DNA from: Thalassobacillus sp. CUG 92003
GTDB lineage: Bacteria; Bacillota; Bacilli; Bacillales; Halobacillaceae
Reading direction: 5' to 3'
Length of the DNA: 64,000 nucleotides
Assembly: GCF_013618635.1 (NCBI RefSeq)
Contig: NZ_JABLSJ010000015.1
Span: forward strand, 25,100 to 89,099
Positions 40,751-49,465 of this stretch are shown piece after piece. Each line of letters begins with the position of its first letter. Position 1 is the stretch's first letter. The notes beneath the pieces are model-generated. The model was given only the letters and a program-made list of their open reading frames with translations, was not told the DNA's origin and ran no database searches. Position numbers and translations under genes: made by a program.

Positions 40751-41610
40751 CCATCTAACTTCCTTCCTGTGACGTGAATGAACACATCGTCTAATGAAGC
40801 TTCCTGGGAATGAATCGTTTCTAATGTCCCGGCTTGTAGTGCCTCAGTGATGATAGAGTGCCGGTCATAGTCGTCAAATGCTACGACGACTTCCTCCCTT
40901 TCTTCTCCTGAGTTGATCGTCAAACTGATGCGTTTCTGGCCGTATAATAGTTGCAGCTGCTTTGGCGGTGCAATGACCGGAATAGCACCATCGACAATAA
41001 AAGCAAGTTGATCACATATATCTTGTGCTACCGACATGTGATGGGTACTGAGGACGATCGTTACGCCTTTTTCCTGCTGTTCTTTCAAGATGTCTTTCAC
41101 CACGACACTCCAGGAAGGATCGAGCCCTGATGTCGGCTCATCCAGCAGCAGCAATTGTGGTTCATGCTGCAGGGCGCGGCACAAACTCAGCCTCATTTTC
41201 ATGCCTTTCGAGAAACTTCCTACGCGTTGATGAGCAGCTTCAATCAGTCCGAAGCGTTCCAGCCAATACATAGGATCGCCTGTCGTTTGCTTATATAAAG
41301 AACCAAAAAATTCGAGGTTTTCTACTGCTGTCAATTTTTCATAGAAATCTGCTGTTTCAAAAACAACGCCGATCATATTATAGAAACTTCTCGGAAGACG
41401 GTGCATGTCATAGTTCCATATCGTCATGCTGCCTTCGAAGGTGGGCAGGAGACCCGTCAATAGTTTTTGTAGTGTGCTTTTGCCGGCACCAGATGGACCG
41501 ATTAAGCCGAAGATTTCACCCGGGCTGATTTTGAATGATAAATCACTCAGTGCAGGGGAAAGTCCACGGGGATAGGTATAGCTGAGATTTTCAACCCGAA
41601 TCATGTTCAT
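40747..41610 (-). CDS. ABC transporter ATP-binding protein
   Basis: 287 residues. Walker A GPSGAGKST at 38-46, signature-like FSKGMKMRLSL and Walker B LLLLDEPTSGLD, followed by the switch histidine in STHHM. The C-terminal extension is of the drug-export (DrrA/Rv2688c-like) kind. It is the first transporter gene behind the TetR regulator and energises the two permeases downstream. Confidence 0.94.
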   Translation of the reverse strand: MNMIRVENLSYTYPRGLSPALSDLSFKISPGEIFGLIGPSGAGKSTLQKLLTGLLPTFEGSMTIWNYDMHRLPRSFYNMIGVVFETADFYEKLTAVENLEFFGSLYKQTTGDPMYWLERFGLIEAAHQRVGSFSKGMKMRLSLCRALQHEPQLLLLDEPTSGLDPSWSVVVKDILKEQQEKGVTIVLSTHHMSVAQDICDQLAFIVDGAIPVIAPPKQLQLLYGQKRISLTINSGEEREEVVVAFDDYDRHSIITEALQAGTLETIHSQEASLDDVFIHVTGRKLDG

Positions 41611-42213
41611 TCACCCCCTTTTGATAAGATAAGCAGCTAAACTTTCTGCCATGACCTCTATCGTTTTGTCGTACCAGGCCGCTCCGATCTCATGTTTGTG
41701 TAAAGATTGCAACATAAAGGCACGAACAGTGGATGTGATAATCTCAGGCTCGATATGTTTCATACATCCATTTGCCTGCCAGCGCTTAATGATTGGTTGG
41801 AGCTCTTCCAGGTCGTCTAACGTATGAGCATCCAGATGAAGCTGGTCGACTTTGCGCTTTAAGGCTTCGTATTCTTCAGGTATGAATAAAAGAGAAAGAA
41901 GCGCGCTGTTTTCCACTTCATAGACCGCTGTCAGCAACATTTGTTTAAAGCTATCGACGGTTGGCTGTTCCAATTTAAGGAAGGGTGCCAGTGTTTGTTT
42001 GATGCGCTCTTCCTCTTCTCCTAATAGCTGATAGAATAAGTGCTCTTTTGATTCAACAAACCGATAAAACGAGCCCTGTGATATCCCGGCTGCTTTCGTA
42101 AGCTGGGCGACACTCGTTTTGCGAATGCCGTATTGTGCAAATAATGAACGACCTTTTACCTTGAGAGTGGCCATGATTTTATCCGATTCGTCTGCAGAAA
42201 AGCCACGTGGCAT
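41611..42213 (-). CDS. TetR-family regulator of the ABC exporter
   Basis: 200 residues. The N-terminal helix-turn-helix domain is GIRKTSVAQLTKAAGISQGS with the following FYRFVESKEHLF. The C-terminal ligand domain has no recognised family. Its stop abuts the ATPase start, so it is the first gene of the operon and probably autoregulates it. A dyad in the promoter region is the likely operator. Confidence 0.93.
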   Translation of the reverse strand: MPRGFSADESDKIMATLKVKGRSLFAQYGIRKTSVAQLTKAAGISQGSFYRFVESKEHLFYQLLGEEEERIKQTLAPFLKLEQPTVDSFKQMLLTAVYEVENSALLSLLFIPEEYEALKRKVDQLHLDAHTLDDLEELQPIIKRWQANGCMKHIEPEIITSTVRAFMLQSLHKHEIGAAWYDKTIEVMAESLAAYLIKRG

Positions 42214-42236
42214 AGCGTTACCCCACCTTTTTGAAT

Positions 42237-42265
42237 ATATGAATAATATATTTTTTTGTTCATAT
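42237..42265. promoter_or_regulatory. putative TetR operator
   Basis: ATATGAA (42237-42243) and TTCATAT (42259-42265) form an inverted repeat with a 15-bp AT-rich spacer containing TATATT-like -10 elements, 24 bp upstream of the TetR start. Confidence 0.6.
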
Positions 42266-42288
42266 AAAATATATCGTATTGGGGCGGC

Positions 42289-42320
42289 ATTGTCTAATTG
42301 TAGACAATCGTACCAGGTAC
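42289..42320. promoter_or_regulatory. perfect 20-bp dyad followed by GTACCAGGTAC
   Basis: ATTGTCTAATTGTAGACAAT (42289-42308) is a dyad with 8-bp arms, followed by GTACCAGGTAC (42310-42320). The same 11-mer, inverted, is at 34217-34227. It lies between the divergent TetR and HxlR modules. Confidence 0.5.
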
Positions 42321-42519
42321 CTGTTCACTATTGTGTACTGTCCTTATGATACGTCGATAGGAGAAAATTTGATTGTATGTTTGTCTATAACGGGGCTCAG
42401 AGGGGACAAAAGGACGGAGTGACTATCGAACAGACTGGAAAATACATGAAATTAATTGGCAGTTACACTTTTGTAAGTACTTGTGGGGAGGAATAAAACC
42501 CAATAAAATTAAAGAGCAC

Positions 42520-42535
42520 ACTATCATTTTGTAGT
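42520..42535. promoter_or_regulatory. putative HxlR-family operator
   Basis: ACTA-N8-TAGT at 42520-42535 is followed by a GTACAAT -10-like stretch. A second dyad TTAC-N6-GTAA is at 42463-42476. HxlR/YodB proteins often bind such TA-rich dyads over their own promoters; assignment is inferred. Confidence 0.45.
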
Positions 42536-42552
42536 ACAATTGGGGTGAGAGA

Positions 42553-42762
42553 TTGAGGAGTAACATAACGCCTATTTTCCCAATATTTGAAGAATTTCTA
42601 GAATTAGTCGCTTTATGGGAGAAACATACAGACGAGACAAATGAACATATCGTTCCTCAGACAATGAGTGTACTGAATAAAGTATATGCTCAAGGGATGA
42701 TGGAAGGTTATAAAAAAGCTGTCGATCATCATCAAGCGGAGGATCACAGTGATACGGAGTGA
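42553..42762 (+). CDS. small protein upstream of the HxlR gene, unknown
   Basis: 69 residues from a TTG with GGGGTGAGA upstream. Mostly helical and acidic (FEEFLELVALWEKHTDETNE, terminal HHQAEDHSDTE). No family is recognised. The HxlR start follows 6 bp after its stop, so the two form an operon, and this protein may be a partner of the regulator. Confidence 0.55.
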   Translation: MRSNITPIFPIFEEFLELVALWEKHTDETNEHIVPQTMSVLNKVYAQGMMEGYKKAVDHHQAEDHSDTE

Positions 42763-42768
42763 AAATGA

Positions 42769-43131
42769 GTGGGAACTTCAATCGGTATTACACTAGAAGT
42801 AGTTTGTGGGAAATGGAAGGGTTTGATTCTCTGGAAGCTGCTTCATGTGGAAAGCATCAGGTTCAATGAATTGAAACGGGCAGTGGATGGAGATATTTCA
42901 TCTCGTATTCTATCAAGAGAGCTGAACAAACTCATCGAAGATGGCCTGGTGGAACGAATCGACTTTCAGGAGGTCCCCCCTAAGGTCGCGTATAAAATGA
43001 CTGAGTACGGTCAAACGACTGAAGTGTTTTTGCGCAGTATGAATAAGTGGGGGCTGGAGCATAAAAAGCTATCCGTCAGTCGCAGCGAAATGGCAGATCT
43101 CGTAAAAGAGGATCATGATCCTTTTAATTGA
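42769..43131 (+). CDS. HxlR-family transcriptional regulator
   Basis: 120 residues from GTG 42769. The winged-helix pattern ITLEVVCGKWKGLILWKL, FNELKRAVDGDISSRILSREL and YKMTEYGQ is diagnostic. The N-terminus is short and lacks the usual first Cys before the helix, while a Cys is present in VVCGKW, so redox sensing of the YodB kind is uncertain. Target genes are not evident beyond its own operon. Confidence 0.88.
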   Translation: MGTSIGITLEVVCGKWKGLILWKLLHVESIRFNELKRAVDGDISSRILSRELNKLIEDGLVERIDFQEVPPKVAYKMTEYGQTTEVFLRSMNKWGLEHKKLSVSRSEMADLVKEDHDPFN

Positions 43132-43157
43132 AAGTACTCTTGGTAGGGTTTTCTTTA

Positions 43158-43200
43158 CAAAAAACAAGGATTGGTGAGTTTACACCAGTCCTTGTTTTTA
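43158..43200. terminator. bidirectional terminator between HxlR and lipoprotein genes
   Basis: AAAACAAGGA pairs with TCCTTGTTTT, with an inner GGT/ACC, and A/T runs on both sides. Confidence 0.85.
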
Positions 43201-43247
43201 TGGAGAAAAAGGGAGAGGGAGCCCTTTTGTGTCATACGCTGATTTTT

Positions 43248-43805
43248 TTAGTCCTGAACTTGTGAAATCAAGTTTTCCATCTTATCCAGGGCTTCTTCCT
43301 GCTTCATTTTTTCACTGAACATGGTCCGCAAAGCATAAGACGTTTCCTCAAATGATACAGCATACGTCCCTCCTTGACTGGGCTGCTCTTTAAAAGTAAC
43401 TTCTGTCCCGTCCACCTGAGTCGTCTCCGCATCCATCAACCCGGGCTCCCCTGGGGTAATCGTTACGATTAAACGTGATTCATCTTCCGGATTTCCGCGT
43501 AATACGGTTTGATTCTCTTGTTCTTCCAATCTGCTTTTAGCATCCTCGCTTAAGGAACTCGATTCATCGTCAGGCAGATTGTAGCCGATCTTGACCTGGG
43601 TAAGATCGGATTGTGGACGCGTTTGTAATATAGTGCTGTGCATCTGATAGTCTTCGAACGTTGGAATGGTCACCTCATAATCGACTTCCTCCTCTATCTC
43701 TGCTTCCAACTCCTCATGCTCAGATTCTGCTTCTTCTTCGCCATTGCACCCTGCTGTAAGCATGAGGGTAAGGGCGCTTAGACACCCTATTAGTGCTGAT
43801 TTCAT
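43248..43805 (-). CDS. lipoprotein, unknown
   Basis: 185 residues. The signal peptide ends in lipobox LTAGC with Cys20, followed by a very Glu-rich linker (EEEAESEHEELEAEIEEE). The remaining domain is acidic, with beta-rich segments such as RLIVTITPG and GTEVTFKEQPS. No enzyme motif is seen. It is expected to be anchored outside the membrane; the acid linker fits a halotolerant host. Function unknown. Confidence 0.8.
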   Translation of the reverse strand: MKSALIGCLSALTLMLTAGCNGEEEAESEHEELEAEIEEEVDYEVTIPTFEDYQMHSTILQTRPQSDLTQVKIGYNLPDDESSSLSEDAKSRLEEQENQTVLRGNPEDESRLIVTITPGEPGLMDAETTQVDGTEVTFKEQPSQGGTYAVSFEETSYALRTMFSEKMKQEEALDKMENLISQVQD

Positions 43806-43949
43806 TAGACACCTCCTGAACTATAAGTTTTCACTAATAGGACGATTTTCACGGTTGTGAAGTTTTTGATTTGCAAAATTTTCTATATATTCAGGTGAGG
43901 TCTGGTAGAATAATAGGCAATGAGGAACGAAGCCCAGGGGGGACATGGA

Positions 43950-44657
43950 ATGAATCAAGACGCGTTGAATGCAGCTGTTGAACTTGCCGAGGAGATGTTT
44001 GAAGACAGCAGTACGGTTTTGCTGTGCGGGAGTGTGGTCAGAGGGGAAGATACGCATACGTCTGACTTGGATATAGTCGTGTTCGACCCGAATGTTGAAG
44101 CGTCACATCGCCGCTCCTTTTTTTATCAGGAATGGCCTGTGGAGTTGTTTGTCCATAATTTGACTTCTTATCAGTCCTTTTACCGCCAGGATATTGAACG
44201 GGCTCGCCCCTCTTTGCCGCAAATGGTTGCAGAAGGGCGCGTGATTCGAGATACTGGGCATGCTTATGCCCTGCAAAAAGAAGCACGGCAGATTCTAGAA
44301 GCGGGGCCGTCGCCTTGGAGTATGGAGCAGATCCGGCAGAAGCGCTATTTTATCACGGATACCTTAGATGATTTGCTTGGAGCAAAGCACCGTCGTGAGG
44401 GGATCTTCATCGTGCCGCGATTGGCCGAGTTAGTCCATGAATTTGCATTAAGGACCAACGGGTGTTGGATCGGCCAAACAAAGTGGATTCCGCGTACGCT
44501 AATGCAATTCGATGAAGAGTTTGCTCAGCGCTTTATCCGGGTACTAGATGCTTACTATCAGGAAGGTGAAATTGACGGAATTGTTTCGCTGGTGGATGAG
44601 GTCTTGGCTCCTCATGGTGGCCGGTTGTTCGACGGCTTCTCCATTGGGGAGCCTTAA
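43950..44657 (+). CDS. nucleotidyltransferase-domain protein
   Basis: 235 residues from ATG 43950 after AGGGGGGACA. The pol-beta type motif is GSVVRG (27-32) with SDLDI (38-42), giving acidic residues Asp39 and Asp41. The C-terminal half is helical. Relatives include aminoglycoside and streptomycin nucleotidyltransferases, but no substrate can be read from the sequence, so resistance should not be assumed. An EamA transporter gene follows closely. Confidence 0.85.
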   Translation: MNQDALNAAVELAEEMFEDSSTVLLCGSVVRGEDTHTSDLDIVVFDPNVEASHRRSFFYQEWPVELFVHNLTSYQSFYRQDIERARPSLPQMVAEGRVIRDTGHAYALQKEARQILEAGPSPWSMEQIRQKRYFITDTLDDLLGAKHRREGIFIVPRLAELVHEFALRTNGCWIGQTKWIPRTLMQFDEEFAQRFIRVLDAYYQEGEIDGIVSLVDEVLAPHGGRLFDGFSIGEP

Positions 44658-44691
44658 ACGAGTAGATAGATAGGAAAGGAGGCAGCGTCTC

Positions 44692-45600
44692 ATGAAAGCA
44701 TACGGACTTGTCCTATTTGCAATCATTTTATTTTCAGGTAACTTTATCGCAGGTAAATTAGCTGCGGAGGCCATCCCTCCTTTCACGCTAGCCTGGTTTC
44801 GCACGTTCATTGCTCTTCTTCTCGTGTTGACGTTTGCTCGGCGTCAGTTTAAGCATACACGAAAGACTATGCTGCAGGAATGGAAAGCCCTGACGGGGAT
44901 GGCCATTACCGGAATTGTTTTATTCCCGGCACTCGTGTATATGGCACTCGATTATACGACGACGATCAACGCATCGATCGTCGAGGCTCTGACCCCTTCT
45001 GTAGCGATCATCCTCAGTTTCTTTTTTTTGAATGAGCGGTTAGGCAAACGACAGCTGCTTGGCGTTATCATATCTTTTTTGGGTGTTATTTATATCGTGA
45101 CCCAAGGCTCGCTCGAGGTGTTACTGAATCTCGGTTTTAATCTAGGTGATTTAATTATGCTAGGAGCGGTCATTTGCTGGGCCACCTACTCGTTGCTCGT
45201 CACGAAGCATGGACCCAAATTTCCGTTATATGGAAGCTTGTTGTTTATGCTGCTTGTGGGCAATGCAGTGCTATTTGTCGTGGCAGCGTTGGGAGAATGG
45301 ATGTTCGGGGGCTTGCAAATTGATTGGAGCATGAAGGTGCTGTTTAGCGTCTTGTATACTGGCATCTTTCCGGCCGTCATCGCGTTATTGGCCTGGAATA
45401 TGGCCGTGGCCATGATCGGCCCTGCTAAAACATCGATCTTCCTCAATTTAATTCCGGTCGTGACGGCAGCACTGGCCTTTCTCTTCCTGGGCGAAACGAT
45501 CGCAATGCAGCAAATTTTAGGCGGAGCGTTTGTCTTACTCGGTGTCTTTTTGACGACGAAACAGAACAAAGCCTACCGTCAGCAGCAGGGGTCACGATAG
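44692..45600 (+). CDS. EamA/DMT-family transporter
   Basis: 302 residues with ten hydrophobic helices in two EamA repeats (about 4-135 and 150-290). Typical segments are ALDYTTTINASIVEALTPS and FLFLGETIA. These carriers export metabolites or amino acids; the substrate is unknown. It lies 34 bp after the nucleotidyltransferase and 47 bp before a HAD phosphatase, so it may be part of a three-gene unit. Confidence 0.9.
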   Translation: MKAYGLVLFAIILFSGNFIAGKLAAEAIPPFTLAWFRTFIALLLVLTFARRQFKHTRKTMLQEWKALTGMAITGIVLFPALVYMALDYTTTINASIVEALTPSVAIILSFFFLNERLGKRQLLGVIISFLGVIYIVTQGSLEVLLNLGFNLGDLIMLGAVICWATYSLLVTKHGPKFPLYGSLLFMLLVGNAVLFVVAALGEWMFGGLQIDWSMKVLFSVLYTGIFPAVIALLAWNMAVAMIGPAKTSIFLNLIPVVTAALAFLFLGETIAMQQILGGAFVLLGVFLTTKQNKAYRQQQGSR

Positions 45601-45647
45601 AACTTAATGGTGATGAGAATCGTCTAAAGGGGTAAGGAGGTCATGGT

Positions 45648-46310
45648 ATGATAAAAGCGATTATATTTGATTTCGATGGTTTGATTTTAGATACCGAAAC
45701 GATCGAGCTTCAGTCATTTCGGGAACTGTATGAGGGACATGGCGTTCCATTTCCGGAGGAGGAATGGTTAGAAAAGATCGGGACCGCTCTATCGTACGAT
45801 CCTTACGCGGCTTTATGCGAAGCCTGTCCTGAACGTGAACGGAGCGAATTCAAACGAACACGAGAGCGACAGTATGATGCGCTTATCCAGACTGCCCAAC
45901 TTCGTGAAGGTGTTGTAGATTATATCAAACAAGCCCGGGACATGGGATTGGCGGTCTGCATCGCTTCTAGTTCACCTAGGAGCTGGATTGAGTGGCATTT
46001 GGATATGATCGGAATGAGCGGGTGGTTTGATGTGATCAGTTGTGCGGATGATGTGAGTGAAGTGAAACCAAATCCTGCTGTATATCAGAACGTACTGGTT
46101 CAGTTGAATCTTGGTGCAGAGGAAGCGCTCGTATTCGAGGATTCCCCGAACGGGTCATTAGCAGCCATTAATGCGGGCATTCAATGTGTAGTCGTTCCAA
46201 ATGATACAACGCGCCATCTTACCTTTAGCGATCGCACGTTGCTGACACTCCAATCGAAACAAGACATGAGCCTGCCCGAGGTGCTTGCTCACATCAAAAC
46301 GGCTGATTGA
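45648..46310 (+). CDS. HAD-superfamily phosphatase (subfamily IA, YhcW-like)
   Basis: 220 residues. Motif I FDFDGLILDTE with nucleophile Asp8 and acid/base Asp10, motif II ASSSPRSWIE, motif III KPNPAVY and motif IV VFEDSPNG are all present, as is the four-helix cap after motif I. Phosphoglycolate and beta-phosphoglucomutase-like enzymes share the fold; the substrate is not clear. It is downstream of the EamA gene in the same direction. Confidence 0.9.
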   Translation: MIKAIIFDFDGLILDTETIELQSFRELYEGHGVPFPEEEWLEKIGTALSYDPYAALCEACPERERSEFKRTRERQYDALIQTAQLREGVVDYIKQARDMGLAVCIASSSPRSWIEWHLDMIGMSGWFDVISCADDVSEVKPNPAVYQNVLVQLNLGAEEALVFEDSPNGSLAAINAGIQCVVVPNDTTRHLTFSDRTLLTLQSKQDMSLPEVLAHIKTAD

Positions 46311-46324
46311 AGGTGGTTCATCAA

Positions 46325-46540
46325 TCATTCATTTTGCGCTTTCGGGCTATCATTGTCCTCATCGCCGCCATCGTGGTTTTCGTTCCAGTCAATGCGGCTT
46401 GCCACTAAAAACAATACACCAGAGCCGAGCAGGACACTGCCGATGATCAGTTCAGACATGACGAATAGAAGCACAACGGAAGCAATCAAGTTCATCAAAC
46501 CCACAGCAGCAAACAGCCACGATAAAAGATTCCGTCTCAC
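46325..46540 (-). CDS. small two-helix membrane protein, unknown
   Basis: 71 residues from GTG 46540, placed six bases after GGAGGTG; a longer frame to 46555 overlaps that site. Two hydrophobic segments at about 7-27 and 30-48 are followed by a very acidic hydrophilic tail (NENHDGGDEDNDSPK). It is convergent with the HAD gene. No family is recognised. Confidence 0.65.
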   Translation of the reverse strand: MRRNLLSWLFAAVGLMNLIASVVLLFVMSELIIGSVLLGSGVLFLVASRIDWNENHDGGDEDNDSPKAQNE

Positions 46541-46668
46541 TTGCTTCACCTCCACCGCTTTTCTCCATTATATAGGAACCTCAAGCCTTAGTCATCGGTC
46601 TATCGGTTTGTTTAATCAGAGAATGCATGTGGTAGATATTGTATAGAACGCTTAAAGGAGGTTCTATA

Positions 46669-48120
46669 TTGCAAACCCATCATTTATATATAAACGGCGA
46701 ATATGTCGATTCAACAGCTAATGAATGGCTTGATATCATCAACCCCGCGACTGAAGGGGTGGTATCTCAGACACCTAAAGCCACACAAGAGGATGTAGAC
46801 CGAGCGGTAACAGCTGCTCGGCAGGCTCAAAAGGGCTGGGAGTTGACCCCTAATATTGAGCGCGGTCAAATTGTACGCAAACTCGGAGATAAAATAGAAG
46901 AGAATCGTGCCACGTTCATTGATTTGCTGCAACAGGAGCAAGGAAAAGATTACGAACTAGCTAGTGGCGAAGTAGATCTGGCTATCGACTATTTCCGATA
47001 CACGTCGGAATGGGCACGCCGTATTGAAGGCGAAATCGTCCCGAGCGATCGGGAGAATGAAAATATATTCATTTATAAAAAACCGATCGGCATCGTCGCA
47101 GGGATTGTGCCTTGGAACTTCCCTGTCTTCATTCTTGCCCGCAAAGTGGCAACAGCGTTGGTAACAGGGTGCACCATTGTGCTGAAACCGAGCCAGCAAA
47201 CGCCTAATACTGCGTCAGAATTTACAAAACTCATCGATGAGATGGACGAGATTCCTAAAGGCGTTTATAACTTCATCACTGGCACCGGTTCGGAAATCGG
47301 CAACGCGTTAGCCAAGCATGAAGATGTCGACATGGTGACTATGACTGGCAGTATACCAGCCGGCACCAAGGTAATGGAAGCCGCTGCGCAAAACATTACC
47401 AAAGTCAATCTCGAACTTGGCGGGAAAGCGCCTGCTATCGTAACCGCCCACGCCGATTTAGATGTCGCAGCTGAGAATATTACAATATCAAGATTAGCCA
47501 ACAATGGGCAGGCTTGTACAAACGCAGAACGGGTTTACGTGCACGAAAGTGTTGCCGAAGACCTGATCGACAAGCTGAAAGCCCAGTTTGAAAATAAGTC
47601 GATTGACAATCCACGCGAAAGCACGGATGCTGACATTGGTCCACTCGTGAGCCAGGATCGACTTGAAACGGTCGATAGCATGGTGAAGAACGCTGTATCA
47701 GCTGGAGCTGAAGTCGTCACAGGCGGCGAGCCGGCTGACGTGGAAACAGGCTATTTCTATAAGCCGACCATTCTGCAAAATGTTACGCAGGAAATGGAAG
47801 TCATCCAAGATGAAATCTTTGGCCCCGTCATTCCTGTCACGACTTTTTCTGATTTGAATGAAGCCATTGATAAAGGCAACGATACCGAGTATGGGCTATC
47901 TTCCTCTGTCTACAGTGAGGATATGAACGAAATCATGCGGGTTACGAATGAACTGCGCTTCGGTGAAACGTTCGTTAACCGCGAAAACTTTGAAGCGGTT
48001 CAAGGCTACCATGCCGGCATGCGGAAATCCGGCCTTGGCGGCACGGATGGACGCCATGGAATGGAAGACTTCCTGGCGACACAAGTTGTCTATATGCAAT
48101 ATAAAAACGATAAGCACTAA
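46669..48120 (+). CDS. aldA: aldehyde dehydrogenase, AldA (lactaldehyde/glycolaldehyde) type
   Basis: 483 residues from a TTG at 46669, eight bases after AAAGGAGG. Active-site residues: Asn150 (PWN), Lys173, Glu249 (LELGGKAP) and Cys283 (NNGQACTNAERV). The run of similarity to E. coli AldA, including the tail LGGTDGRHGMEDFL..TQVVY, points to the lactaldehyde/glycolaldehyde branch rather than betaine aldehyde dehydrogenase. It oxidises an aldehyde with NAD. It is a single gene with its own terminator. Confidence 0.9.
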   Translation: MQTHHLYINGEYVDSTANEWLDIINPATEGVVSQTPKATQEDVDRAVTAARQAQKGWELTPNIERGQIVRKLGDKIEENRATFIDLLQQEQGKDYELASGEVDLAIDYFRYTSEWARRIEGEIVPSDRENENIFIYKKPIGIVAGIVPWNFPVFILARKVATALVTGCTIVLKPSQQTPNTASEFTKLIDEMDEIPKGVYNFITGTGSEIGNALAKHEDVDMVTMTGSIPAGTKVMEAAAQNITKVNLELGGKAPAIVTAHADLDVAAENITISRLANNGQACTNAERVYVHESVAEDLIDKLKAQFENKSIDNPRESTDADIGPLVSQDRLETVDSMVKNAVSAGAEVVTGGEPADVETGYFYKPTILQNVTQEMEVIQDEIFGPVIPVTTFSDLNEAIDKGNDTEYGLSSSVYSEDMNEIMRVTNELRFGETFVNRENFEAVQGYHAGMRKSGLGGTDGRHGMEDFLATQVVYMQYKNDKH

Positions 48121-48147
48121 CAAAATCGCGGACTTAGTATCGCTATG

Positions 48148-48189
48148 ACAGCATGTGGTGGCACCTGGGGTCACCCATGCTGTTTTTTT
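48148..48189 (+). terminator. terminator after aldA
   Basis: ACAGCATG/CATGCTGT with an inner GGTG/CACC helix, then seven T residues. Confidence 0.9.
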
Positions 48190-48273
48190 ACTCATCACGA
48201 TGAAACGTTTTTTAGGTTTCGAGCGTATCTTTAAGGAATAAGATTTGAATCATATCAAAAAGGGGGGATCAGG

Positions 48274-48486
48274 TTGTTTCGGACCTATTTATCAAAGCGC
48301 AAAGCCGTCTGGAAACGCAGTTTACTGGTCGCATTGATCGCTTATGTTGTAGCGCAGGTATTAATGTATATCATCTCACAGTCTATTGCGCTCTTAGGAG
48401 GTCTTCTGATCGCTTATTTTGCCTTTGAATTGAGTTTCTTCTATTTCCATAACGACGAACAAACCTCTCATCATATTCGTTTGTAA
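48274..48486 (+). CDS. small membrane protein, unknown
   Basis: 70 residues from a TTG at 48274 after AAAGGGGGGATC. A basic N-terminus (YLSKRKAVWKRS) is followed by two hydrophobic segments (about 16-34 and 38-56) and a His-rich end. No family is recognised. A terminator follows, so it is probably expressed alone. Confidence 0.6.
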   Translation: MFRTYLSKRKAVWKRSLLVALIAYVVAQVLMYIISQSIALLGGLLIAYFAFELSFFYFHNDEQTSHHIRL

Positions 48487-48522
48487 CCCAATCCGTTCCT
48501 GTGGAAAGCGACTCTAAAACAC

Positions 48523-48561
48523 AAAAATCCGAACGATTTCAGCGAACGTTCGGATTTTTTG
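48523..48561. terminator. terminator after the 48274 gene, possibly bidirectional with queF
   Basis: AAAATCCGAACG pairs with CGTTCGGATTTT, with T tract TTTTTT rightward and an A tract on the other side. The sequence belongs to the same family as 7865 and 32113. Confidence 0.88.
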
Positions 48562-48631
48562 TTTTATTTAGTTTTGTCCACCCACTCTTTTGTTCGTTTC
48601 ATAATGCGATACCTTGGTCTCTTATGAGTGG

Positions 48632-49129
48632 TTAACGGTTATCGACATGTTCAGGGTAGAGGTCATGATTGATCATCCGGTGTTCGGCCATCTGTTCAAA
48701 CTTCGTACCAGGCTTGCCATAATTGCAAAAAGGATCAATCGAAATGCCACCTCTAGGCGTGAATTTTCCCCAAATTTCAATATAGCGCGGGTCCATCAAG
48801 TCGATGAGATCGTTCATTATCATATTGACGCTGTCTTCATGAAAACCGCCATGGTTACGAAAACTGAAAAGATAGAGCTTGAGTGATTTACTCTCTACCA
48901 TGTTGATATCCGGAATGTAGCTGATATACAAGGTGGCAAAGTCCGGCTGGCCGGTTTTAGGGCATAACGTCGTAAATTCCGGGCAGTTGAACTTCACGAA
49001 ATAATCACGTTGCGGATGGTTGTTCTCAAAGGTTTCCAACACAGTGGGATCGTAATCAAATGAGTAAGAGGTGGCTTGATTACCGAGCAGCGATAAATCC
49101 TCCAGCTGGTCCTCGTCTCGTTCGGCCAT
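48632..49129 (-). CDS. queF: 7-cyano-7-deazaguanine reductase QueF
   Basis: 165 residues, the short (unimodular) class. The catalytic Cys56 and Asp63 lie in [12 protein letters not shown], and the QueF motif [16 protein letters not shown] is intact. The enzyme reduces preQ0 to preQ1 with NADPH in queuosine synthesis. queCDE are not adjacent. A good sigma-A promoter is upstream at 49224-49252. I saw no clear preQ1 riboswitch in the leader. Confidence 0.96.
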   Translation of the reverse strand: MAERDEDQLEDLSLLGNQATSYSFDYDPTVLETFENNHPQRDYFVKFNCPEFTTLCPKTGQPDFATLYISYIPDINMVESKSLKLYLFSFRNHGGFHEDSVNMIMNDLIDLMDPRYIEIWGKFTPRGGISIDPFCNYGKPGTKFEQMAEHRMINHDLYPEHVDNR

Positions 49130-49223
49130 ATTATGACTCCTTTCTTTTATCGTAAGTGTATGTGAAGATTTTTTTTCTTTTGTTACGGTAAAATCCTAGC
49201 AAAACGGTGGTATAACGAAGCCT

Positions 49224-49252
49224 ATTATATAAACCCCGGTTATCTCTGTCAA
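49224..49252 (-). promoter_or_regulatory. sigma-A promoter of queF
   Basis: Reading leftward, TTGACA (complement of 49247-49252), a 17-bp spacer, and TATAAT (complement of 49224-49229), giving a leader of about 85 nt. Confidence 0.88.
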
Positions 49253-49376
49253 TTTAAAGGAGAAACGGGTCAAAGGAACTATTATGTAAATCTTATGGCT
49301 TATCACTTTAAAATTCTCCCTATTTCGACTAAAATAAGAAGTAATTCACGAAATCTTTAGAAAAGTTTAAATAAGA

Positions 49377-49415
49377 AAGCAAGCGTTTATATATAAATAG
49401 AAGCGTTGCTTTTTT
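49377..49415 (+). terminator. possible leader terminator upstream of acsA
   Basis: AAGCAA (49377-49382) pairs with TTGCTT (49406-49411), with an internal TTTATATATAAA dyad, and T residues follow. The stem is short, so this is weak. Confidence 0.35.
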
Positions 49416-49426
49416 ATACTTAAACG

Positions 49427-49440
49427 AGAAACCGTTTCCA
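49427..49440. promoter_or_regulatory. catabolite-responsive element (cre) before acsA
   Basis: AGAAACCGTTTCCA; its complement TGGAAACGGTTTCT fits the CcpA cre consensus closely. It lies 26 bp upstream of the acsA start, as expected for repression by preferred sugars. Confidence 0.7.
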
Positions 49441-49465
49441 AACTATTCGATGAGGTGATTTTTTT

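Noticed and set aside
39362..42213. Fluoroquinolone resistance exporter
   Set aside because: The layout resembles Rv2686c-2688c, but the substrate cannot be read from the sequence and gyrA has sensitive-type residues; only a general exporter is claimed.
49130..49223. Possible preQ1 riboswitch before queF
   Set aside because: The leader lacks the A-rich tail and small pseudoknot pattern of preQ1 class I, and no class II features were recognised by eye.
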